DNA of 64,000 bases from Kutzneria sp044547355 (GTDB lineage: Bacteria; Actinomycetota; Actinomycetes; Mycobacteriales; Pseudonocardiaceae). Each line of letters opens with the position of its first letter. Within the stretch, counting starts at the first letter, position 1. Shown here one piece after another: positions 47,870 through 55,617 of the stretch. The notes beneath the pieces were generated by a model, which had not been told where the DNA came from, did not search any database, and saw only the letters and a list, made by a program, of their open reading frames with translations. A program made the translations under genes and the position numbers. The stretch covers positions 62,001 through 126,000 of the forward strand of contig NZ_JBIUAG010000021.1 in NCBI RefSeq assembly GCF_044547355.1. The letters run 5' to 3'.

Positions 47870-50800
47870 ATGCGGATATCGGCGACTGTGGCCTCGGCGT
47901 GCGCGGTGATCTGCGCCCTCGGCCTGACCAGTGGCAGCGCGGCTGCCACCGATCCCTTACCCGTCTACAAGGACACGCACTACTCGTTCGCCGAGCGCGC
48001 GGCCGACCTGGTGTCCCGGATGACGCTGGAGGAGAAGGTCCGCCAGCTGTCCACGAACAGCGGGCCGGCGATCCCCAGACTCGGGGTGCAGCAGTACACC
48101 TACTGGAACGAGGGCCAGCACGGCATCAACCGGCTGGGCGCGTCGACCAATCCCAACACCCCGCCGGAGCAGGTGCACGCCACCAGCTTCCCCACCAACT
48201 TCGCGTCCAGCATGGCCTGGGACCCCGACCTGGTCTACCAGGAGACGACCGCGGTCTCCGACGAGGTCCGCGGCTTCCTGGACAAGTCGCTGTGGGGTGT
48301 CAGCGCCAACAACATCGGGCCGGACGTCAACAACTACGGCTCCCTGACCTACTGGGCGCCGACGGTCAACATGGACCGCGACCCGCGCTGGGGCCGCACC
48401 GACGAGGCCTTCGGCGAGGACCCGTACCTGGTCGGGCAGATCGCCGGCGCGTTCGTCGACGGCTACCAGGGCAACGACCTGAACGGCAAGTCCGCCAACG
48501 GTTATCTCAAGGTGGCGGCCACGGCCAAGCACTACGCGCTCAACGACGTCGAGCTCAACCGCACCGGCATCAGCTCCGACGCCAGCGACGCCGACATCCG
48601 CGACTACTACACCGCGCAGTTCCGCGACCTGATCGAGAACGCGCACGTCTCCGGCCTGATGACCTCGTACAACGCGATCAACGGCACGCCGTCGGTGGCC
48701 AACACCTACACCACCAACGAGTTGGCCCAGCGGACCTACGGCTTCGGCGGCTACATCACCTCCGACTGCGGTGCGGTGGGCACCACCTACAAGCAGCCCA
48801 ACGACGGCCACAACTGGGCCCCGCCGGGCTGGACCACCGACGGCAAGGGGTCGGGCGCGACCTGGACCAACACCGCCTCCGGGCAGAAGGTGTCCGGCGC
48901 AGCCGGCGGCCAGGCCTTCTCGCTGCGGGCCGGCACCGCGCTGAACTGCCCGGGCGAGGAGAACACCCTGCCCAACATCCAGGAGGCGATCAACGCCGGC
49001 GTGCTCAGCGAGGGCGTGCTGGATTCCGCCCTGGTGCCGGTGTTCACGGTCCGGATGGCGACCGGCGAGTTCGACCCGGCCGGCAGCGTGCCGTACACGA
49101 AGATCACCAAGTCGGTCATCCAGAGCCCGGCCCACCAGGACCTTGCCCAGAAGGTGGCCGACAACTCGTTGGTGCTGCTGAAGAACGACCACAGCGTGTT
49201 GCCGGTGACGCCGGCCAAGGTGAAGAAGGTCGTCATCCTCGGCGACATGGCCAACAAGGTCACCCTGGGCAACTACTCGGGCCAGCCCAACGTGCAGGTC
49301 GGGGCGGTCGGCGGCATCAAGGCCGCGCTGCCCGACGCGCAGGTGATCTTCGACGCCGCCGGCACGTCCACCGGCTCGACCGGCCCGGCCACGCTGTCGG
49401 CGCAGACCCAGGCGGACATCAAGAGCGCCGACCTGGTGGTGGAATTCGTTGGCACGGATGGAACTGTGGCCAACGAGGGGCATGACCGCAGCACGTTGGC
49501 GCTGCCCGGCAACTACCACTCGCTGATCACGCAGGTCGCGGCGCTGGGCAACCCGAACACCGCGCTGGTGGTGCAGTCCGACGGCCCGGTCGTGCTCGAC
49601 GACATCCAGGCCAGCGTGCCGGCGATCGTGTTCTCCGGCTACAACGGGCAGGCCCAGGGCGCGGCGCTGGCCGATGTGCTGACCGGCAAGCAGAATCCCA
49701 GCGGGCATCTCAACTTCACCTGGTACAAGGACGATTCGCAGCTGCCGCCGATGAACGACTACGGTTTGGCCCCGAACGAGACCAACGGCCTCGGGCGGAC
49801 CTACCAGTACTTCACCGGCACGCCCAGCTATCCGTTCGGCTACGGCCTGAGCTACTCGACGTTCGGCTACTCGCCGGCGACGATCGACAAGTCCACGGTC
49901 ACCGCCGACGGCACCGTCAACGTCTCGTTCACCGTCACCAACACCGGCAAGGCCGCCGGCGCGACGGTGGCGCAACTCTATGCGGCGCAGCAGTTCACCG
50001 TGCCCAACGTGGAACTGCCGATCAAGCGGCTGGCCGGCTTCAAGAAGACCGGCGTGCTCAAGCCGGGGCAGTCGCAGAAGATCACCATCCCGGTCAAGCT
50101 CGCCGACCTGTCCCAGTGGGACGGCGCCAAGCAGACCGTCTACAACGGCACGTACCAGTTCCAGGTGGCGTCCAACTCCCACGACGTGGCCAGCACGGTG
50201 AAGACCACGGTCACCGGCGCGATCACGCCGAAGATCTCCTACGTCACCGTCCAGCCGGAGGCGGTCGTGTACCGGGCCGGCGACACGATCGACCTGACCG
50301 GCAAGAACAAGTGGATCGCCGACGACACCGGCCAGCAGCACGCCAGCGCCGACAACGTGGTGATGGCCGTGAACAACGACCAGTCCTTTGTGGACCTCTC
50401 CAAGGCCAAGGTCACCTACGCCTCCAGCAACACCGCGGTGGCCACGGTCGACGCGAAGGGCCTGGTGCGGGCGGCCGGCGACGGCGTGGCCACGATCAAG
50501 GTCACGGTCAACGGGGTCACCGGCACCGCGGTGATCGTCGTCGGACACTCGCTTACGCTGTCCATCCCGCCGATCGTCAAGGCCGGCGACAGCATCACCG
50601 CGACCACGACCTTCGCCAACGGCGGCACCGCGGCGATCAGCAACGTGACGATGTCGGTCACCGCGCCAGCCGGCTGGACGGCGACGGCGACCTCGGCGGC
50701 GACCTTCCCGTCGGTGGCCGGCGGCCAGACCGTGAAGACGACCTGGCAGATCACCGCGCCCGCGAACGCCACACCCGGCGCGTTTCCGTTCAGCGCCTCG

Positions 50801-51418
50801 GCGACCACAAGTGCCGGCACCAGAACGGATGTCGGGCAGGTGTCGGTGCCGTACGCGTCGTTCACCGCGGCCTACAACAACGTCGGCATCAGCGACGACC
50901 ACAACACCGGGCAGGGCAACCTGGACGGCGGCGGCCTGAGCTACTCGGCCCAGGCGCTGGCGGCGGCCGGGCTCACCTCCGGCGGCGCCGTGCAGCATGA
51001 CGGACTGACCTTCACCTGGCCGACCTCCGGCGGCGGACAGCCGGACAACGTGCTCACCGGCGGGCAGTCGGTGCTGCTCAGCGGGTCCGGCAGCAAGCTG
51101 GGCTTCATCGGCACCGGCGACTCCGGCACGCCGTCGGGCGGCGGCACGATCGTCTACACCGACGGCACCACGCAGCAGTTCGCGCTGGGCTTCAACGACT
51201 GGTGGCAGTCGCCGTCGCTGCCGGGCGAGGAGGTCGTGGCCGCGCTGCCGTACCTCAACAACGGTGGCGGGCAGCAGACGCAGAAGGTCAACATGTACTA
51301 CTCGTCGGTGCCGTTGCAGGCCGGCAAGACGATCTCGGTGGTGACCCTGCCCAACGTCACCTCGGTGGCCACGCAGGGACAGCCCAAGCTGCACGTGTTC
51401 GCGATCGCCGTCGGCTGA
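47870..51418 (+). CDS. Large secreted GH3 beta-xylosidase/glucosidase with Ig-like and CBM-associated domains
   Basis: A 1182-residue exported enzyme. A signal peptide (residues 1-26) precedes the GH3 N-domain (about 40-400, nucleophile Asp299 in YITSDCGAV), the GH3 C-domain (about 420-650) and an Fn3-like domain (about 680-790). Then come a bacterial Ig-like BIG2 domain (about 805-895, ASSNTAVATVDAKG), a NEW3-type domain (about 900-990) and a C-terminal beta-domain of about 180 residues that I do not recognise. The SDCGA form of the nucleophile motif is common in xylosidase-type GH3 enzymes. Codon 30 is TTA, a bldA-dependent codon. The divergent ROK protein is the probable regulator. Confidence 0.88.
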   Translation: MRISATVASACAVICALGLTSGSAAATDPLPVYKDTHYSFAERAADLVSRMTLEEKVRQLSTNSGPAIPRLGVQQYTYWNEGQHGINRLGASTNPNTPPEQVHATSFPTNFASSMAWDPDLVYQETTAVSDEVRGFLDKSLWGVSANNIGPDVNNYGSLTYWAPTVNMDRDPRWGRTDEAFGEDPYLVGQIAGAFVDGYQGNDLNGKSANGYLKVAATAKHYALNDVELNRTGISSDASDADIRDYYTAQFRDLIENAHVSGLMTSYNAINGTPSVANTYTTNELAQRTYGFGGYITSDCGAVGTTYKQPNDGHNWAPPGWTTDGKGSGATWTNTASGQKVSGAAGGQAFSLRAGTALNCPGEENTLPNIQEAINAGVLSEGVLDSALVPVFTVRMATGEFDPAGSVPYTKITKSVIQSPAHQDLAQKVADNSLVLLKNDHSVLPVTPAKVKKVVILGDMANKVTLGNYSGQPNVQVGAVGGIKAALPDAQVIFDAAGTSTGSTGPATLSAQTQADIKSADLVVEFVGTDGTVANEGHDRSTLALPGNYHSLITQVAALGNPNTALVVQSDGPVVLDDIQASVPAIVFSGYNGQAQGAALADVLTGKQNPSGHLNFTWYKDDSQLPPMNDYGLAPNETNGLGRTYQYFTGTPSYPFGYGLSYSTFGYSPATIDKSTVTADGTVNVSFTVTNTGKAAGATVAQLYAAQQFTVPNVELPIKRLAGFKKTGVLKPGQSQKITIPVKLADLSQWDGAKQTVYNGTYQFQVASNSHDVASTVKTTVTGAITPKISYVTVQPEAVVYRAGDTIDLTGKNKWIADDTGQQHASADNVVMAVNNDQSFVDLSKAKVTYASSNTAVATVDAKGLVRAAGDGVATIKVTVNGVTGTAVIVVGHSLTLSIPPIVKAGDSITATTTFANGGTAAISNVTMSVTAPAGWTATATSAATFPSVAGGQTVKTTWQITAPANATPGAFPFSASATTSAGTRTDVGQVSVPYASFTAAYNNVGISDDHNTGQGNLDGGGLSYSAQALAAAGLTSGGAVQHDGLTFTWPTSGGGQPDNVLTGGQSVLLSGSGSKLGFIGTGDSGTPSGGGTIVYTDGTTQQFALGFNDWWQSPSLPGEEVVAALPYLNNGGGQQTQKVNMYYSSVPLQAGKTISVVTLPNVTSVATQGQPKLHVFAIAVG

Positions 51419-51589
51419 TCGCGATCACGGCGCCCCGCCCGGTCAGCGTCGACCGGGCGGGGTTTCCGCACGTCCGAGGCGGTATCTGTCGGTTTCTTGC
51501 ACTACCTAGTCGAACTATTGCAGCTTTCCGTTCAGAAGCCTATGGTCGGTTCACTTCCCTGTTACATCGGCTTCCGAATGGACCCTGCC

Positions 51590-54500
51590 ATGCGAAGCTT
51601 GAGAAGTCTGATCGCCGTAGCGGCCCTGCTGCTGGGCACGCTGGTCGCCGTGACCGCCCCGGCGGCGGTGGCCCGCAACGCGGCCGGCCTGTCCGACAAG
51701 GTGCAGCTGTTCTACTACCCCTGGTACGGCAGCCCGACCGTGAACGGCAGCTACCGGCACTGGGACCAGGGCGGCCACACCCCGCCGGACGACATCGGCG
51801 CCAACTTCTACCCCTCGCTCGGGGCGTATGACTCCGGCGATGTCAACGGCGCGGTGGACCAGCAGATGACCTGGATCGCCCGGTCCGGCGCGGGCGTGAT
51901 CATCTACAGCTGGTGGGGTCAGGGGTCCTATGAGGACGGTCTGGCCGCCGGCGTGCTCGCCGCCGCCGCACGGCACGGGATCCGGGTGGCCTGGCACATC
52001 GAGCCGTACGGCAACCGCACCGGATCCTCGGTGGCCTCCGACGTCAACTACATCAACTCCCGCTACGGGTCGAGCCCGGCGTTCTACCGGGATCCCCTGC
52101 ACGGCGGCAAACCCGCGTTCTACGTCTTCGACAGCCTCAACATCACCGACTGGTCGGCCCTGGACTCGGTGACCGGCGGCAACATCGTGCTGGCCCAGAC
52201 CACCGACACCACGAAGGTCGCGCACTTCAACGGCATGTACACCTACGACGGCATCGCCGCCGCGACCGCGCCCGGCTGGGCCAACGCCGGGGCGTACTGC
52301 CATCAGCACGGCATGGTGTGGGCTCCTTCCGTCGCGCCCGGCTACATCGACGACCGCGCGGTGCCGGGCAACACCACGCCGACGGTCAACCGCGACAACG
52401 GGGCCGAGTACGACAAGACGTGGAACAACGCGCTCAGCCCGACCATCGGCGGCAACCCGGACTGGGTGTCGGTGACCTCGTTCAACGAGTGGCACGAGGG
52501 CTCCCAGATCGAGCCGGCGAGCTCGAATCCGCCGGCCGGGCACGGATATCTCACCTATGACGGCGCGTACGGCCAGACCGGCACGGCCTCGTCGACCGCC
52601 TACCTCGACCGCACCAAGTACTGGGTGGACAAATTCGACCCGGGCTCGATGGCCCCGGCCGACGTGAACCTGGCCCTGGGCAAGGCGATCACCGCCAGCG
52701 GCTCGCAGGGCGGCTTCCCGCCCGGCAACGCCAACGACAACAACACCAGCAGCTACTGGGAAAGCGCCAACAACGCCTTCCCGCAATGGCTTCAGGTCGA
52801 CCTCGGCGCGTCCACCGCCGTCAACTCGATCACGCTGACCCTGCCGCCATCGACGGCCTGGGGCGCGCGGACGCAGACCTTGACGGTCAGCGGCGGCAAT
52901 GACGGCACGACCTTCACCAACCTGGTGGCCAGCAACGGATATCGCTTCGACCCGGCCACCGGCAACACGGTGACGATCTCGCTGCCGGGCAGCGCGCAGC
53001 GGTACGTGCGGCTGACCTTCACCGCCAACACCGGCTGGCCGGCCGGGCAGGTCTCGGAGTTCCAGGTCTACGGCACGCCTTCCGCCCCGCCGCCGGCCGG
53101 TTCGCCGGAACAGCGGGCCGATGCGCTGCTGGCCCAGATGACCACCGACGAGAAGCTGACCATGATGCACGGCGGAGCGTCCTGCGGCTACGGCGCCTGC
53201 GTGGATCCCATTGCCCGCCTTGGCATCCCCGGCCTGCACCTCCAGGACGGGCCGGCCGGCGTCGCCGACGGCGCGGTCGGCGTCACCCAGCTGCCGGCGC
53301 CGGTGGCCGGGGCGGCGACCTGGGACAGCGCGCTGATGAAGCAGTACGGCGGCGTGATCGGGGCCGAGGAGTGGGGCAAGGGCGCGAACCTCGTCCTTGG
53401 TCCAACGATCAACATCGTCCGGGATCCGCGCTGGGGTCGGGCGTTCGAGTCGCTGGGCGAGGACCCGTACCTGGCCGGCCAGCTCGGCGCGGCCGACCTC
53501 CAGGGCATTCGCGCCCAGGGCCCGATGACGCAGGTCAAGCACTACGCCGTCTACAACCAGGAGACCTACCGCAACACCACGCAGGACAACGCCGTCGTCT
53601 CCGACCGGGCCCAGCAGGAGATCTACCTGCCGGCGTTCCAGGCGGCCGTGCAGCAGGGCCAGACCGACTCGGTGATGTGCTCGTACTCGCAGATCAACGG
53701 CACCTTCGCCTGCGAGAACGGGGTGCTGCTGAACACGATCCTGCGCCAGCAGATGGGGTTCGCCGGCTTCGTCACCTCGGACTGGGGCGGCACCCACTCC
53801 ACCGTCCCGTCGGTCACCAACGGCATGGACATGGAGATGGACGGCAGCCAGTACTACGGCGCGGCGCTGACCCAGGCGGTGGCCAGCGGCCAGGTTTCCG
53901 TTGCCACCATTGACAGTCACGTGCGGGCCATCCTGGTGGCGATGTTCCGGGCCGGGCTGTTCGACCACTCCCCCACCGGCACCGTCAACTCCGTGGTGAC
54001 CAGCGACGCGCACGCCGCCGTGGCCAACCAGGTCGCCACCGAGGGCAGTGTGCTGCTGAAGAACAGCAACTCCGCGCTGCCACTGGGTTCCGGCTCCGTC
54101 GCCGTGATCGGCGACGACGCCGGGCAGAACGCCCTGACCGCCGGCGGCGGCTCCGCGCACGTCAACGCGCCGCACGTGATCACGCCGTACCAGGGCATCA
54201 AGGCCCGCGCCGGCAACGCGACCGTCACGTACTCGCAGGGCGTGGCCGCGCCGAACGGGGAGATCGTCGACCCGTCGTTCTTCGGCAACGGCCTCACCGC
54301 CACCTTCTACAGCGGCACCGGCCTGTCCGGCCCGCCGCTGCTGACCCGGACCGACCCGAACGTCAACTTCATCTGGGGCACCCAGTCCCCGACCGCCGGC
54401 GTGCCGGCGACCAACTGGTCGGCCAAGTGGACCGGCGCCCTCACCCCGCCCACCACCGGCAGCTACACCTTCTCGCTGACCAGCGACGACGGCAGCCGGC

Positions 54501-55483
54501 TGTTCGTCAACGGGCAGCAGGTGATCAGCAACTGGGCCGACCAGCCGCCGACCACCAAGACCGGCTCGATCACGCTGACCGCCGGGCAGCCGGTGAGCAT
54601 CGAGGTCGACTACTTCCAGGACGGCGGCGGCAGCCAGCTCAACCTCGGCTGGCAGATCCCCAACCAGGACCTGTTGGGACAGGCCGTTTCCGCGGCCCGG
54701 GCCGCCTCCACCGCCGTGGTGTTCGTCAGCAACGCCGGTTCCGAGGGCGGCGACCTCCAGAACATCGACCTGTCGGCCGATCAGAACACCCTGGTCAGCC
54801 AGGTCGCCGCGGCCAACCCCAACACCATCGTCGTGGTCAACTCCGGCTCGGCGGTCACCATGCCGTGGGCCAACTCGGTGCGGGGCATCGTGGAGAACTG
54901 GTTCCCCGGTCAGGAGGACGGGGCCGCCATCGCGTCACTTCTCTACGGTGACAGCAACTTCTCCGGCAAGCTGCCCGTGACCTTCCCGAACTCGCTGAAC
55001 GACGTGCCGGCCAGTTCGGCGGCCCAGTGGCCGGGCCAGAACGGCACCGTGCAGTACTCCGAGGGCGTGAACGTCGGCTACCGCTGGTACGACAGCCAGA
55101 ACAAGGCGCCGATGTTCCCGTTCGGCTTCGGCCTTTCCTACACCACCTACGGCTACTCGAACCTCACAGTGTCCACTCCGGACAGTTCCGGCGCGGTTCA
55201 GGTCGGCTTCGACGTCACCAACACCGGCTCCCGGGCCGGCGCCGAGGTCGCCCAGGTCTATGTCGGCCAGCCCGCCGCCACCGGCGAGCCGCCCAACAGC
55301 CTGCGCGGCTTCACCCGCGTCACCCTCAACCCCGGGCAGTCCCAACACGTTTCGGTCACCCTGGACGCCCGCAGCTTCCAGTACTGGAACAACGGCTGGA
55401 CCAAGGCCACCGGCGCCAACACCATCCGCGTCGGCGGCTCCTCCCGCGCACTACCCCTCACCGGATCCGTCACCATCTCCTAA
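51590..55483 (+). CDS. Multi-catalytic secreted glycosidase: GH99-like + F5/8-C + GH3 with PA14
   Basis: A 1297-residue exported fusion. A signal peptide (1-30) leads a GH99-like endo-mannosidase-type domain (about 37-345, with LFYYPWYGSP, HIEPYGNR and FNEWHEGSQIEP). An F5/8 type C domain (about 360-500) and a GH3 N-domain (about 515-790, nucleophile Asp731 in FVTSDWG) follow, then the GH3 C-domain split by an inserted PA14 domain (about 900-1030, GSYTFSLTSDDGSRLFVNG), and an Fn3-like tail. Two different active sites on one chain would release and trim the same glycan. The ATG at 51590 is chosen for the clean signal peptide; ATG 51578 is also possible. Confidence 0.85.
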   Translation: MRSLRSLIAVAALLLGTLVAVTAPAAVARNAAGLSDKVQLFYYPWYGSPTVNGSYRHWDQGGHTPPDDIGANFYPSLGAYDSGDVNGAVDQQMTWIARSGAGVIIYSWWGQGSYEDGLAAGVLAAAARHGIRVAWHIEPYGNRTGSSVASDVNYINSRYGSSPAFYRDPLHGGKPAFYVFDSLNITDWSALDSVTGGNIVLAQTTDTTKVAHFNGMYTYDGIAAATAPGWANAGAYCHQHGMVWAPSVAPGYIDDRAVPGNTTPTVNRDNGAEYDKTWNNALSPTIGGNPDWVSVTSFNEWHEGSQIEPASSNPPAGHGYLTYDGAYGQTGTASSTAYLDRTKYWVDKFDPGSMAPADVNLALGKAITASGSQGGFPPGNANDNNTSSYWESANNAFPQWLQVDLGASTAVNSITLTLPPSTAWGARTQTLTVSGGNDGTTFTNLVASNGYRFDPATGNTVTISLPGSAQRYVRLTFTANTGWPAGQVSEFQVYGTPSAPPPAGSPEQRADALLAQMTTDEKLTMMHGGASCGYGACVDPIARLGIPGLHLQDGPAGVADGAVGVTQLPAPVAGAATWDSALMKQYGGVIGAEEWGKGANLVLGPTINIVRDPRWGRAFESLGEDPYLAGQLGAADLQGIRAQGPMTQVKHYAVYNQETYRNTTQDNAVVSDRAQQEIYLPAFQAAVQQGQTDSVMCSYSQINGTFACENGVLLNTILRQQMGFAGFVTSDWGGTHSTVPSVTNGMDMEMDGSQYYGAALTQAVASGQVSVATIDSHVRAILVAMFRAGLFDHSPTGTVNSVVTSDAHAAVANQVATEGSVLLKNSNSALPLGSGSVAVIGDDAGQNALTAGGGSAHVNAPHVITPYQGIKARAGNATVTYSQGVAAPNGEIVDPSFFGNGLTATFYSGTGLSGPPLLTRTDPNVNFIWGTQSPTAGVPATNWSAKWTGALTPPTTGSYTFSLTSDDGSRLFVNGQQVISNWADQPPTTKTGSITLTAGQPVSIEVDYFQDGGGSQLNLGWQIPNQDLLGQAVSAARAASTAVVFVSNAGSEGGDLQNIDLSADQNTLVSQVAAANPNTIVVVNSGSAVTMPWANSVRGIVENWFPGQEDGAAIASLLYGDSNFSGKLPVTFPNSLNDVPASSAAQWPGQNGTVQYSEGVNVGYRWYDSQNKAPMFPFGFGLSYTTYGYSNLTVSTPDSSGAVQVGFDVTNTGSRAGAEVAQVYVGQPAATGEPPNSLRGFTRVTLNPGQSQHVSVTLDARSFQYWNNGWTKATGANTIRVGGSSRALPLTGSVTIS

Positions 55484-55520
55484 CCCCCACCCCCTCGGCC
55501 GTCTCCCCCTGTCCCGGCCG

Positions 55521-55606
55521 ACCCCCGCGAGTCCCGCTCAGCGTCACACCGAACTGGTGAAACGGATTCATCAGTTCGGTGTGACTGCGGGCGGGACTCG
55601 CGGGGT
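55521..55606. repeat. Long palindromic element, family 2, copy B (bidirectional terminator)
   Basis: The outer arms ACCCCCGCGAGTCCCGC and GCGGGACTCGCGGGGT and the inner arms GTCACACCGAACTG and CAGTTCGGTGTGAC match those of copy A at 22331-22417. The loop contains AACGGATTCA, which is the reverse complement of copy A's loop core apart from flanking changes. It lies between convergent genes. Confidence 0.85.
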
Positions 55607-55617
55607 GACCTGCGGTT

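Noticed and set aside
47957..51394. 1145-codon antisense frame opposite the large GH3 gene
   Set aside because: Same GC shadow effect; no recognisable domain, and the sense frame has signal peptide and catalytic motifs.
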